A stretch of 64,000 bases of DNA, taken from positions 496,001 to 560,000 of the forward strand of contig NZ_CP109999.1 in the NCBI RefSeq assembly GCF_025947145.1, read 5' to 3'. Shown one piece after another: positions 53,206 through 62,873 of the stretch. The stretch's first letter is position 1. Each line of letters opens with the position of its first letter. The notes beneath the pieces are model-generated. The model searched no databases and was not told the DNA's origin. It saw only the letters and a program-made list of their open reading frames with translations. Origin of the DNA: Flavobacterium sp. N1994 (lineage in GTDB: Bacteria; Bacteroidota; Bacteroidia; Flavobacteriales; Flavobacteriaceae). The translations under genes and the position numbers were made by a program.

Positions 53206-53679
53206 TTACGACTGAATTATTCCGTTTATTTGAAGATATAATTGTCCATCGCTTAATATTGCACCTTCTGTAATCAAATCAAAAATGGCTTTGTTTCTTT
53301 CCTCTTGATACTCCTTTTTGCCAATATGAATCTCAACTGTATCCGTAAATAAATTATCACTTAACCATTGCAAACCTTCTTTTTGCATAAAGTCAACTTG
53401 TGTTTCCAAAGCTTTCAAAACAATAGATTGAATTAATTTTTCTTGACAATGAAACAAGAAAATATGGTTTTTAGAAAAATGTTCTAAATAATTAGCATTA
53501 GTCAAAACGCCTTCCCAAATCAAATCGGAAAAAACATCTAACTCTTGTTCTGCTACTTCGGGTCTATTAGCTTTAATTGAATCCCATTCCGTTTTATCAA
53601 TAGATTGAGAGGCTAAAAAATTGCTAAACTCTTTGTGTAAAGCTTCGAATTGTTCTTTGGTTAGTCTTTTATACTTCAT
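53206..53679 (-). CDS. DUF6495 family protein
   Basis: 157 residues, cytoplasmic, helical. The opening MKYKRLTKEQFEALHKEF and the central acidic DVFSDLIWEGVLTNANYLEH match a Flavobacteriia family labelled DUF6495. The function is unknown. It lies between rplI and ligA, with a terminator before it. Confidence 0.7.
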   Translation of the reverse strand: MKYKRLTKEQFEALHKEFSNFLASQSIDKTEWDSIKANRPEVAEQELDVFSDLIWEGVLTNANYLEHFSKNHIFLFHCQEKLIQSIVLKALETQVDFMQKEGLQWLSDNLFTDTVEIHIGKKEYQEERNKAIFDLITEGAILSDGQLYLQINGIIQS

Positions 53680-53702
53680 CTTTTAAAAGTAGATTAAAAA
53701 AA

Positions 53703-53722
53703 AATCCCGATTTTCATCGGGA
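53703..53722 (-). terminator. Terminator of the rpsF-rpsR-rplI operon
   Basis: Stem ATCCCGAT / ATCGGGA(C) followed by a long T run on the minus strand, 25 bp past the rplI stop. Confidence 0.85.
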
Positions 53723-53746
53723 CTTTCTATTTTGTATGTTGAAATA

Positions 53747-54187
53747 TTATTTCTCAGCTACAATTTCATATGGCAATTCAACCACAACTTCTCTGTGTAA
53801 TCTCACAGAAGCAGTGTATTTACCAGTACGTTTTACAACACCACTAGTGATAAACTTTCTATCGATTGGTTGACCTGCAGCTTCTAAAGCAGCAGCAATA
53901 TCAATATTTGTGATAGAACCGAATAATTTCTCTCCACCAGCTTTTGCTGTAATTTTAATCTCTAAAGCTTTGATAGCTTCTGCTAATTTTTTAGCATCAT
54001 CTACAATCTTAGCTTCTTTGTAAGCTCTTTGTTTTAAATTTTCTGCTAATACTTTTTTAGCAGAAGGAGTTGCTAAAGCAGCAAAACCTTGTGGGATTAA
54101 ATAATTACGACCGTAACCGTTTTTTACTGTTACTACATCGTCTTTAAATCCTAAATTTTGAACGTCTTGTTTTAAGATCAATTCCAT
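53747..54187 (-). CDS. rplI: 50S ribosomal protein L9
   Basis: 146 residues. MELILKQDVQNLGFKDDVVT and GYGRNYLIPQGFA are the L9 N-terminal domain, followed by the long helix and the C-terminal domain (GGEKLFGSIT). It is the last gene of the ribosomal operon. Confidence 0.97.
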   Translation of the reverse strand: MELILKQDVQNLGFKDDVVTVKNGYGRNYLIPQGFAALATPSAKKVLAENLKQRAYKEAKIVDDAKKLAEAIKALEIKITAKAGGEKLFGSITNIDIAAALEAAGQPIDRKFITSGVVKRTGKYTASVRLHREVVVELPYEIVAEK

Positions 54188-54253
54188 GTTGTTGTCCTTT
54201 ATTAGAGAAGTTAGGTTCCGATTAACGGGAAACCAACAACTATTGTTTAATTA

Positions 54254-54550
54254 TTATTTTAATAAATCGGCCACGTATGGCATTAAAGCTAAGTGACGAG
54301 CTCTTTTAACAGCTACTGATACTTTTCTTTGGTATTTTAATGAAGTTCCTGTTAAACGACGTGGTAAAATTTTACCTTGCTCGTTAACAAATTTCAATAA
54401 GAAATCAGGATCTTTATAATCTACATATTTAATACCTGATTTTTTGAAACGACAATACTTTTTAGTTTTGTTGGTCTCAATGTTTAAAGGAGTAAGATAT
54501 CTGATATCTCCGTCTTTTTTTCCTGAAGCTGATTGTTGTAAATTTGCCAT
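54254..54550 (-). CDS. rpsR: 30S ribosomal protein S18
   Basis: 98 residues. [20 protein letters not shown] and [19 protein letters not shown] are the S18 core. The N-terminal tail is longer than in E. coli. It is 2 bp from rpsF. S18 matters for translation start in Bacteroidota together with S21 and bS18-bound anti-SD masking. Confidence 0.96.
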   Translation of the reverse strand: MANLQQSASGKKDGDIRYLTPLNIETNKTKKYCRFKKSGIKYVDYKDPDFLLKFVNEQGKILPRRLTGTSLKYQRKVSVAVKRARHLALMPYVADLLK

Positions 54551-54552
54551 GA

Positions 54553-54897
54553 TTAGTTTGCTTTTGCTTCTTTTAATTTAGTTCTTCTTCTTTCTGCCCA
54601 AGAAATTGCGTGTTTATCTAAACTTACAGTTAAGAAACGCATAACTCTCTCGTCACGTCTAAACTCAGTTTCAAAAGCAATTAAAGCTTCTCCTGATACT
54701 TGGAATTCGAATAAATGGTAAAAACCACTTTTCTTGTTTTGGATTTCGTAAGCTAATTTTTTCAAGCCCCAATCCTCTTTAGATACCATCTTTGCTCCTT
54801 TTGCAGTAAGAAAATCTTCAAATTTGCTTACTGTTTCCTTTACCTGAACTTCAGATAAAACGGGATTTAAGATGAAAACAGTTTCGTAATGATTCAT
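54553..54897 (-). CDS. rpsF: 30S ribosomal protein S6
   Basis: 114 residues. [40 protein letters not shown] and [14 protein letters not shown] are the S6 strands. It partners with S18 on the ribosome platform. It leads the operon and has its own promoter. Confidence 0.96.
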   Translation of the reverse strand: MNHYETVFILNPVLSEVQVKETVSKFEDFLTAKGAKMVSKEDWGLKKLAYEIQNKKSGFYHLFEFQVSGEALIAFETEFRRDERVMRFLTVSLDKHAISWAERRRTKLKEAKAN

Positions 54898-54927
54898 AAT
54901 AATTATGATTAAATTTTAAATTGGGCG

Positions 54928-54957
54928 CGAAGATATAAAAGTTATTTTAATTAACAA
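54928..54957 (-). promoter_or_regulatory. Promoter of the rpsF operon
   Basis: TTG (54955-54957), 19 bp, TATCTTCG (54928-54935) on the minus strand, 31 bp before the ATG. Confidence 0.6.
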
Positions 54958-55085
54958 TCACAAGTTGCCTTAAATCGTTCAAAAGTAAAAAATATCGTTT
55001 AAAAGCAAAAATAATCGACAAAATGCTTGGTAGATTAAAAAAAAGTATCTATTTTTACCAAACCAAATCTATAATTCTAAAAATT

Positions 55086-55781
55086 ATGAAACTAAATTGT
55101 GTTGTTGTTGATGATAGTTCCATTCAGAGGATGATCATTGCAAAGTTAGTAAATAATCACCCAAACCTACACTTAGTTGGTGATTTTTCTAATGCAATTG
55201 AAGCAAAAAATTGCATGTCGGTTCATACCGTTGACTTAATTTTCCTTGATATTGAAATGCCAGTCATTAGTGGTTTTGATTTTCTTGACGGATTAAAAGT
55301 TAAACCTCAAATTATTTTTATCACGTCAAAAGCAGAGTATGCTATGAAAGCATTCGATTATGACGCTACGGATTACCTACAAAAACCGATAGCTCTTGAT
55401 CGTTTTAATGCTTCCGTGAGAAGAGCAATGGATTTCCATTTGCTTAAAAAAGAAAATCAAGAAGAAGAAGGAGAACATATCTTTATTAAAAGTAATCTTA
55501 AAAAACTTAAAATTTATACCAATAAAATTAAGTGGATTGAAGCTTACGGAGATTATGTAAAAGTTGTTACTGAAGAAGATAGCAATCTTGTTCTTTCTAC
55601 GATGAAATCATTTGAACAGGATTTATCCAAAGAGAAGTTTATCAGAGTTCACAAGTCCTATATTATTAATATAGATAAAGTAGAACGTTTCAATAGTAAA
55701 TTCGCTGAAATAGGAGTTACTAAAATTCCGCTAAGCCGAAACAAAAAAGAAGATTTAATTAAAGCTTTAGCTATTGCCTAA
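55086..55781 (+). CDS. LytTR-family response regulator
   Basis: 231 residues from the ATG at 55086. The receiver has Asp9-Asp10, phospho-acceptor Asp55 (FLDIEMP) and a Lys in YLQKPIAL. The C-terminal LytTR DNA-binding domain has IKWIEAYGDYVKV and FIRVHKSYIINIDKV. No histidine kinase is beside it, so it is an orphan regulator whose partner is elsewhere. An upstream ATG at 55023 would add 21 residues and is less likely. Confidence 0.9.
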   Translation: MKLNCVVVDDSSIQRMIIAKLVNNHPNLHLVGDFSNAIEAKNCMSVHTVDLIFLDIEMPVISGFDFLDGLKVKPQIIFITSKAEYAMKAFDYDATDYLQKPIALDRFNASVRRAMDFHLLKKENQEEEGEHIFIKSNLKKLKIYTNKIKWIEAYGDYVKVVTEEDSNLVLSTMKSFEQDLSKEKFIRVHKSYIINIDKVERFNSKFAEIGVTKIPLSRNKKEDLIKALAIA

Positions 55782-55787
55782 ATTTAC

Positions 55788-58238
55788 TCAATAAAAATCA
55801 ACATTTACAGTCACTTTTATAGTCCTGTATTGTGAAACCAAATCAAAACTATTCAGAACTTTCTGAATAGTTTTTTTTGTGCTTTGCAATCCCGTTTCTC
55901 CTGGAATCTTAATCATTATGGTCCGAATGTATTCATTTCGGATTCTTCCAATAGCTGGCTCTTCTGGACCTAGAACTGGTATACTTAGATTTTGCTGTAC
56001 TACTTGATAGAGCCACATCGAACCTTCTTTTAATTTTTCAAAATCACGATGCTTTAAGGTCACTTTTATCAAACGATAGAAAGGAGGATAATAATAAATC
56101 TTTCGCTCATACAATTGTTCCTTATACATCCCTTCATAATCATTATTAGTCACTTGTTGAATAACATTGTGCAACGGATTATAGGTCTGAATAATCACTT
56201 TCCCTCGTTTCTCTGCTCTACCTGAACGACCTGAAACTTGAGTCATCATTTGAAAACTTCTTTCGAAAGCTCGAAAATCAGGATGATATAACATATTGTC
56301 TGCATTCATAATCCCCACCAAACTCACATTATCAAAATCTAATCCTTTGGCCAGCATCTGGGTTCCCACCAAAACATCAATTTCTCTATTCTTAAATCCA
56401 TCAATAATTTTTTCGAAACTGTATTTACCGCGAGTTGTATCTTGATCCATTCGCTTTATATTCTTGGTTGGGAATAATTCGGCCAACTCTATTTCGATTT
56501 GTTCAGTACCAAATCCTTTCGTCTCCAAATCAACACTCGAGCAAACATGACAATTCGTTGGCTTTGACATATTGTAACCACAATAATGACAGCGCAATTG
56601 ATTTTTATATTTATGATAAGTCAAACTCACATCGCATTGAGGACATTGAGGAACGTGACCACAACTCATACATTCTAAGACTGGGGAAAATCCTCTCCGA
56701 TTTTGAAACAAGATTACTTGTTCTCCATTGGCAAAAGCTTCAGTTATATTATCAATCAGAGTTAAACTGAAATGCCCATTCATCTTCTTTCTGAAATAAC
56801 TGTCTTTCAAATCAACCAATTCAATTTCTGGCATTTGAACATTGCCAAAACGTTCTTTCAATGTTACTAGACCAAATTTCCCAGAAGTAGCATTATAATA
56901 AGTCTCAATACTTGGAGTAGCCGAGCCCAATAAAACTTTAGCTTGATGGGTATTGGCTAAAACAATCGCAGCATCACGAGCATGGTAACGTGGCGCAGGG
57001 TCTTGTTGTTTGAAGGTTTGTTCATGTTCTTCATCTACTATAATCAAACCAAGATTGGAAAAAGGTAAAAATAAAGCCGACCTCGCTCCAATTACGATTT
57101 GAGCACTTTCTGAATTTTGATTAACATTATTCCAAACTTCTACCCTTTCATTATTACTGTATTTGGAATGAAAAACGGCCACTTTATTTCCAAAGTGTTT
57201 TGTCAAACGAGAAACTAATTGTGTTGTTAAAGCAATTTCTGGCAATAAATATAGGACTTGCTTACCGTCGGCAAGATACTTTTCAATGAGTTTAGTATAG
57301 ATTTCGGTCTTGCCACTAGAGGTTACACCATGCAGCAAACAAACTTCTTTCGAAACAAATAAATCCACAATTTCATCATGCGCCTTTTGTTGTGCATCAC
57401 TTAAAGTAAATTCAGAATCTATTTTATTGGCATCAAAATTTACTCGGTCTTCTTGAATGTAATATTCCTCAAAGATTAATTTATCAACCAATGCCTTAAT
57501 TATTGAAGCAGAGGTTTGAGCAGTTTCTATTAGTTGTTTTAGAGCAATGGGTTTTCGTTCCCGAGCTTGTAATTGAAAATACTGAAGTACAACATTTTTT
57601 CTCTTCTCCGATTTTAAACCATCCAAAAGTGCTATCAAATTTTCTTCAGCTAAATAATTTTCGTGTAATCGAATATATTTTATGAGTTTAGGTTTGTATT
57701 CTTCGTGAATTTCTTGCTCAAGTGTAACAATATTTTTAGCTATCAGCTTTTGAATAACTGGCAACACCGTCTTCTTATTGAGAATATCAACAATGTTTTG
57801 CACTTTCAAAGAGCTCTGATGTTGCAATGCTTCATAAATCAAAAACTCATCGTCTGACAATGCTGTTTCATCAACAAAGGTTTCCGTTAGTTGAGAAATA
57901 ATAGTTTCGCTTTCTAACAATAAAGCCGATGGCAAAGCACCACGATAGACATCACCAATAGTGCACATATAATAAGTCGCAATCCAAAACCAATGATGGA
58001 TTTGGAATTCATTTACAATAGGCTTATCATCCAGAATTTGATGAATTTCTTTGGCTTCGTAAAGGGTTGGCGGAGTCTGATGTAAGTCGACTACAAGTGC
58101 TGTATAGATTTTACTTTTTCCAAATGGAACTGCAATTCGCATTCCTTTTTTAATAAAAGTATATTCAGCTTCTGAAATCTTGTATGTAAAGGTTTTAGGT
58201 AATGAAAGTGGAATGATAACTTCAATGAAATAATTCAT
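55788..58238 (-). CDS. priA: Primosomal protein PriA
   Basis: 816 residues. The N-terminal DNA-binding domain is followed by Walker A (HGVTSSGKT), DEEH, the zinc Cys clusters (CMSCG, CPQCD, CHYCG, CHVCSS) and QVSGRSGRAEKRG. It restarts stalled replication forks. It is in one strand run with the DUF2147, yihY and nadC genes, 11 bp after DUF2147. Confidence 0.96.
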   Translation of the reverse strand: MNYFIEVIIPLSLPKTFTYKISEAEYTFIKKGMRIAVPFGKSKIYTALVVDLHQTPPTLYEAKEIHQILDDKPIVNEFQIHHWFWIATYYMCTIGDVYRGALPSALLLESETIISQLTETFVDETALSDDEFLIYEALQHQSSLKVQNIVDILNKKTVLPVIQKLIAKNIVTLEQEIHEEYKPKLIKYIRLHENYLAEENLIALLDGLKSEKRKNVVLQYFQLQARERKPIALKQLIETAQTSASIIKALVDKLIFEEYYIQEDRVNFDANKIDSEFTLSDAQQKAHDEIVDLFVSKEVCLLHGVTSSGKTEIYTKLIEKYLADGKQVLYLLPEIALTTQLVSRLTKHFGNKVAVFHSKYSNNERVEVWNNVNQNSESAQIVIGARSALFLPFSNLGLIIVDEEHEQTFKQQDPAPRYHARDAAIVLANTHQAKVLLGSATPSIETYYNATSGKFGLVTLKERFGNVQMPEIELVDLKDSYFRKKMNGHFSLTLIDNITEAFANGEQVILFQNRRGFSPVLECMSCGHVPQCPQCDVSLTYHKYKNQLRCHYCGYNMSKPTNCHVCSSVDLETKGFGTEQIEIELAELFPTKNIKRMDQDTTRGKYSFEKIIDGFKNREIDVLVGTQMLAKGLDFDNVSLVGIMNADNMLYHPDFRAFERSFQMMTQVSGRSGRAEKRGKVIIQTYNPLHNVIQQVTNNDYEGMYKEQLYERKIYYYPPFYRLIKVTLKHRDFEKLKEGSMWLYQVVQQNLSIPVLGPEEPAIGRIRNEYIRTIMIKIPGETGLQSTKKTIQKVLNSFDLVSQYRTIKVTVNVDFY

Positions 58239-58249
58239 TTTTAGTACTA

Positions 58250-58678
58250 TTATGTTAGTCTAATCCAAGTTTGTGATCTTCCAAAAAGAGGAATACCAAT
58301 ATAGCCTCTGACAATTAATTTATCTTTCCCTTCTAAGGTTATTTTACAATGATAACTTTTCCCATTTTTTGGATCGAGAATCTTTCCACCCTCATACACT
58401 CCATCATTAAATTTTAATCCTTTAATGATAACCATTCCTAAAATAGGTTTACTCTTCTCGTCGCCTTCACACTTTTCGCATTTAAGATGCTTTTTATCGG
58501 CTTCAAAAATTTCAATTATTCTGCCATACACTTTGCCTTTATGCTCAAAAATCTCAACAATGCCTTTCTCTTTTCCAGTTTCATCATCAATAGTCTTCCA
58601 TTTTCCTAAAACCGTTTGTGAAAAACTGATTTGGAAAAAGAACAAAAAAACGAGTAATGCTTTTACCTTTATATTCAT
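58250..58678 (-). CDS. DUF2147 family secreted protein
   Basis: 142 residues with a signal peptide (VKALLVFLFFFQISFSQ). VLGKWKTIDDETGKEKGIVE, KCEKCEGDEKSKPILGMVII and GKILDPKNGKSYHCKI match DUF2147. The small Cys pair KCEKC is typical. Periplasmic, role unknown. Its start overlaps the yihY gene end by 4 bp (ATGA). Confidence 0.87.
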   Translation of the reverse strand: MNIKVKALLVFLFFFQISFSQTVLGKWKTIDDETGKEKGIVEIFEHKGKVYGRIIEIFEADKKHLKCEKCEGDEKSKPILGMVIIKGLKFNDGVYEGGKILDPKNGKSYHCKITLEGKDKLIVRGYIGIPLFGRSQTWIRLT

Positions 58679-59619
58679 AGTGTATCTAATTCTTTTTGTT
58701 TCTCACGTTTAATATGATTAATGGAAGCATTCAAATCAAAGCCTAAAAGCAAAACCATTGAATTAATCCAAATATAAAACATTACAATTAACAAAGTACC
58801 TATTGAACCATAAAGCTCATTATATTTTGAAAATTTCACTACCCAAATTCCAAAAAAGTAAGACGAAATAATGATCAAAATCGTAGTGACAACAGAGCCA
58901 ATAGAGATGAATGATCTCTTTCTGTCCCCTTTAATACCAAAGCGAAATAATAAAGAAGTAGCCATCAATATCATTAAAATAACGAAACCATATCTTCCCA
59001 TTTCAATCAGATGAATTTTATCCGATAAGACATCCTGAATTTTTGTTTTTTGAATAAAAACCTCAAAGATTACAATCGCTGCCACAGTAATTAAAAGTAA
59101 AAATGACAGCACAATTGATAAAGCTAGTGCCACAACATATTGTTTGAAAAACTTACGCTTTAAGGAAACATGAATATGATGCGAACTTTCAAAACCACCT
59201 AGAATGGCATTGACTCCATTGGTCATTAAAAAAATAGCCATGACAAACCCTGTAGACAACAATCCACTATGACTATTATGCAAAATATCGTTAATGATTT
59301 TATAAATAGCATCATAAGTCGTTGGTGGAACGCTTTGCTGAACGAATCCTAAAAAATCTTCTTGAAAACCTTGAATGGGTATGTATGGGATAAGATTCAG
59401 TATAAAAAGCGCAAACGGAAACAAGGCCATAAAAAAGCTAAAAGCAATCGCTGTAGCCCGATAAGAAATATCTCCCTCAACAATACCTGCAAAATATAAG
59501 TCGAGTAATTCATATAAAGACATTCCATGAAGCCATGGTAATTTTATTTTGTTCAATAAATAAACTATCTGCTTGATTACAGGAAGTTTTGAAAATGTAT
59601 TTTCTGATGTTTGTGCCAT
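58675..59619 (-). CDS. YihY/BrkB family membrane protein
   Basis: 314 residues with six membrane helices. SYRATAIAFSFFMALFPFAL and GSIGTLLIVMFYIWINSMVL match the YihY/virulence factor BrkB family. Members are inner-membrane proteins of unproven function. Directly adjoins nadC (stop and start contact) and overlaps DUF2147. Confidence 0.9.
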   Translation of the reverse strand: MAQTSENTFSKLPVIKQIVYLLNKIKLPWLHGMSLYELLDLYFAGIVEGDISYRATAIAFSFFMALFPFALFILNLIPYIPIQGFQEDFLGFVQQSVPPTTYDAIYKIINDILHNSHSGLLSTGFVMAIFLMTNGVNAILGGFESSHHIHVSLKRKFFKQYVVALALSIVLSFLLLITVAAIVIFEVFIQKTKIQDVLSDKIHLIEMGRYGFVILMILMATSLLFRFGIKGDRKRSFISIGSVVTTILIIISSYFFGIWVVKFSKYNELYGSIGTLLIVMFYIWINSMVLLLGFDLNASINHIKREKQKELDTL

Positions 59620-60477
59620 TTAAAATGCTTTTAAACTTAAATCCATATTATAAACAGAATGCGTTAATGCACCTGAGGAAATATAATTGACACCACATTC
59701 AGCATACTCTCGAATGGTTTTCTCATTAATATTTCCGGAACTTTCAGTTAAACACTTATCGCCAATCATTGCAACAGCTTTGCGAGTATCTTCAAAATTA
59801 AAATTGTCAATTAGGATTCGGTAAATACCTTCGTTTTCTAAAATTTCTTTTATTTCGTCTAGGTTTCGAGCTTCAACAATAATCTTTAAGTCTAAATTAT
59901 TGTGCTTCAAGAAGGCCTTGGTTTTGTTAATAGCTTTCGTTATTCCTCCTGCAAAATCATTGTGATTGTCTTTCAACATAATCATATCATACAAGGCAAA
60001 ACGATGGTTTTCTCCGCCTCCAATGGTAACCGCCCATTTTTCACAAGCTCGAAATCCAGGTGTCGTTTTTCGGGTGTCTAAAATCTTAGTTTGGGTACCT
60101 TCTAATAATTTGACATACTGATTTGTCTTGGTAGCTATAGCCGACATTCTTTGCATCGAATTCAATACTAATCGTTCCGCTTTCAAAATGGATTGCGAAC
60201 TTCCAGAAACATGAAAAACAATATCGCCATGCTTAACCGCTGCTCCATCATTGATGAAGGTTTCTATTTCTAAAGTAGGGTCTACGTTTTCGAATATCAT
60301 TTTAGCGAATGACACTCCAGCAATAATACCCGTATCTTTTACTAAAAGTTTGGCTTTCCCTTGAGCAGCATCAGGAATACAAGCCAAGGAACTGTAATCC
60401 CCTGGACCAATATCCTCTCGGATTCCGTTTTGAATAATGATAGTAAGTTCTTTTTGAAACTGTTCTTCTGAAATCAT
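59620..60477 (-). CDS. nadC: Nicotinate-nucleotide pyrophosphorylase (carboxylating)
   Basis: 285 residues. REDIGPGDYSSLA, LDTRKTTPGFRACEKWAV and IMLKDNHNDFAGGI are the quinolinate/PRPP-binding segments. It converts quinolinate to nicotinate mononucleotide in de novo NAD synthesis. It is the first gene of the nadC-yihY-DUF2147-priA run. Confidence 0.95.
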   Translation of the reverse strand: MISEEQFQKELTIIIQNGIREDIGPGDYSSLACIPDAAQGKAKLLVKDTGIIAGVSFAKMIFENVDPTLEIETFINDGAAVKHGDIVFHVSGSSQSILKAERLVLNSMQRMSAIATKTNQYVKLLEGTQTKILDTRKTTPGFRACEKWAVTIGGGENHRFALYDMIMLKDNHNDFAGGITKAINKTKAFLKHNNLDLKIIVEARNLDEIKEILENEGIYRILIDNFNFEDTRKAVAMIGDKCLTESSGNINEKTIREYAECGVNYISSGALTHSVYNMDLSLKAF

Positions 60478-60548
60478 GTAATAACTATTGTTTGGCTAAA
60501 ATAGTATTTAATTTATTGATTTAAAAATGAAAAATGAATTTGAATTTC

Positions 60549-60556
60549 TATTTTTG
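60549..60556 (+). promoter_or_regulatory. -7 element of pyrD
   Basis: TATTTTTG inside the extension from the ATG at 60534, so the pyrD start is the ATG at 60576. Confidence 0.6.
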
Positions 60557-60575
60557 TAACACAACAACACAACTC

Positions 60576-61589
60576 ATGTACAAATTACTAATTCGCCCCA
60601 TTTTATTTTGGTTTGATCCCGAAGAAGTACATTATTTCTCCTTTAGTTTTATCCGATTTATATCCAAAATTCCGTTTGTTTCAAATCTTTTAAAATCGAT
60701 ATACGAAGTAAAAGATACTCGACTAGAACGTGAAGTCTTTGGTCTAAAATTTAAAAACCCAGTGGGATTAGCAGCCGGATTTGATAAAGATGCTAAGTGC
60801 TATAAAGAGCTATCGAACTTTGGTTTCGGATTTATTGAAATAGGAACCTTAACGCCAAAACCTCAAGACGGAAATCCAAAAAAACGCTTATTCCGATTAA
60901 AAAAAGATAGTGCTATTATTAACCGAATGGGATTTAATAATGGCGGAGTTGCAGCTGCAGTTTTGAGATTAAAAAAGAATAACGGCGTTTTAATCGGCGG
61001 TAACATCGGTAAAAACAAAGTCACTCCCAACGAAGAAGCTACTTCTGATTACTTACTATGTTTTGAAGCATTATTTGATTATATCGATTATTTTGTAGTC
61101 AATGTTAGTTCCCCAAATACTCCAAATCTTAGAGCCTTACAAGACAAAGAGCCGTTGACTAATTTATTGCAAACCCTTCAGAATAAAAATTTAGGAAAAC
61201 CAAAACAAAAACCTATCCTATTAAAAATAGCACCCGATTTAACCGACGAACAATTATTGGATATCATTGAAATTGTAAACGAAACCAAAATTGCCGGTGT
61301 GATTGCCACTAACACCACAATCTCAAGAGAAGGGCTACATTCAGAAAATAAAACGGAGATAGGCGGATTATCTGGAAAACCCTTGACTAAACGTTCAACT
61401 GAAGTGATTCGTTTTCTTTCGAAAAAAAGCAATAATGCCTTTCCAATTATTGGTGTAGGCGGAATCCATTCTCCTGAAGATGCTTTAGAAAAACTAGAAG
61501 CTGGAGCTAGCTTAATCCAATTGTATACCGGATTTATTTATGAAGGCCCAGCATTAGTTACCGAAATCAATAAAGCACTTTTGAAATAA
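60576..61589 (+). CDS. pyrD: Dihydroorotate dehydrogenase (quinone), class 2
   Basis: 337 residues. The N-terminal helix is a membrane-docking segment ([17 protein letters not shown]). FMN-binding motifs are [35 protein letters not shown] (catalytic Ser), ATNTT and [11 protein letters not shown]. It oxidises dihydroorotate with quinone in pyrimidine synthesis. It is monocistronic; the convergent outer-membrane gene ends 1 bp away. Confidence 0.96.
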   Translation: MYKLLIRPILFWFDPEEVHYFSFSFIRFISKIPFVSNLLKSIYEVKDTRLEREVFGLKFKNPVGLAAGFDKDAKCYKELSNFGFGFIEIGTLTPKPQDGNPKKRLFRLKKDSAIINRMGFNNGGVAAAVLRLKKNNGVLIGGNIGKNKVTPNEEATSDYLLCFEALFDYIDYFVVNVSSPNTPNLRALQDKEPLTNLLQTLQNKNLGKPKQKPILLKIAPDLTDEQLLDIIEIVNETKIAGVIATNTTISREGLHSENKTEIGGLSGKPLTKRSTEVIRFLSKKSNNAFPIIGVGGIHSPEDALEKLEAGASLIQLYTGFIYEGPALVTEINKALLK

Positions 61590-61590
61590 A

Positions 61591-62808
61591 TTACTTTTTG
61601 TGCAATATATTATAACTTAGGATAAAGGAAATTAGGCTCACATCGGCATCCATATAATAAGATGAAGTAAACGGTTTTTTGCTGGTATACTTAGCTTCTA
61701 AACCAATTAAATTATTGTAATTGTATCCTAGTCCAAATGAAAAGTAATTTTCATTCGTTGCCTCTAAACTTTGAAAATTACTACTATACGTCACTTTTCC
61801 ATTAGTTGACATGCTAATATTATAGGCGCCGTCAATAAAAATGGAAGATTTGCTGTTTAAAAAAAGATAGTGCTTAACTCCCAAACCTAAATCCATTGAT
61901 TTGTAACTCATATCCGTTGCGATATCACTACTATAGATACCTGTCAAATATTTTCCAGTTCCGTTGAAACTATAATTAATGGCACTAAGATTCATGAAAA
62001 TGCTCCATTTGTTTTTATTAAAGGGCAGATTATATTCTAAATCCACTGCAGGTCTGAAAATTAGCTTTGAACCTGACTTAAAACTATAACTTCCATAATT
62101 ATCACGGGCAGTAATCGAAGGGGAAACCATACTAAATCCAGGTTGCAGATAAATACGGAAAGCATTTTTATACTTTACCTTTTTGATTTCTTCAGTAACG
62201 ACATTCTTTGATCCAACTTTTTTAAATAGCTTCTCAAAATCAAATCGGCTATAATTCAGTCGCTCAAAAACAGTCAAATCCAAATTCTCTTGTGAAAGAT
62301 AAGTGGCTAATTGTTGTTTGTACAAATTATTACTTACCACTTGTAAGTCATCATCGATGTATTTTTTGTAGATAAGCTGCTGATATTGTCCCGCATCTTG
62401 AATAAAAAAACTAATATGATTGTATACTCTGTATTCATAAAGTTTATACTTATCATCTATTAAAACTCTTAAAAATACATTTGCATTTGTATATTCAGGA
62501 TTACGTTTATTGAACTCCACATTTTTTGGTTCATTATTGAATTTATCAATCTTAACCTCAGTATTTATAAATTTTACTTCATTTTCGATAGCAAACTCTT
62601 TAATGGTATTCAAATCCCCTATAATAATATCCGAATTTTGATCTAATTTATATTCAAACTCTGTTGGGTTTTCTAACCAATCTTTATTTTTTATCAGACA
62701 TTCTGTTTTATTATTATTTTTACCAATTATATACCCTTTTTCAAAATTTATTTGTGAAAATAAAACGCAAGGAAAAACTAACAGAAGGAGTATAAATTTA
62801 AATTTCAT
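61591..62808 (-). CDS. Outer-membrane beta-barrel protein, unknown function
   Basis: 405 residues from the ATG at 62808, which gives a signal peptide (MKFKFILLLLVFPCVLFSQ). The first half is a soluble domain, GKNNNKTECLIKNKDWLENP. The second half, from about residue 215, is a barrel with alternating aromatic strands and closing FILSYNILHKK. I do not recognise a named family. It faces the envelope and is monocistronic. Confidence 0.78.
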   Translation of the reverse strand: MKFKFILLLLVFPCVLFSQINFEKGYIIGKNNNKTECLIKNKDWLENPTEFEYKLDQNSDIIIGDLNTIKEFAIENEVKFINTEVKIDKFNNEPKNVEFNKRNPEYTNANVFLRVLIDDKYKLYEYRVYNHISFFIQDAGQYQQLIYKKYIDDDLQVVSNNLYKQQLATYLSQENLDLTVFERLNYSRFDFEKLFKKVGSKNVVTEEIKKVKYKNAFRIYLQPGFSMVSPSITARDNYGSYSFKSGSKLIFRPAVDLEYNLPFNKNKWSIFMNLSAINYSFNGTGKYLTGIYSSDIATDMSYKSMDLGLGVKHYLFLNSKSSIFIDGAYNISMSTNGKVTYSSNFQSLEATNENYFSFGLGYNYNNLIGLEAKYTSKKPFTSSYYMDADVSLISFILSYNILHKK

Positions 62809-62857
62809 AGGTTTGATTTTTTTCAAATATATGTAATTTCTTTAAATAATTGTTTTC

Positions 62858-62865
62858 TATCTTTG
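62858..62865 (+). promoter_or_regulatory. -7 element of the HMG-CoA-lyase-like gene
   Basis: TATCTTTG, 8 bp before the ATG at 62874 and inside the longer ORF extension. Confidence 0.55.
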
Positions 62866-62873
62866 AAGAGCAA

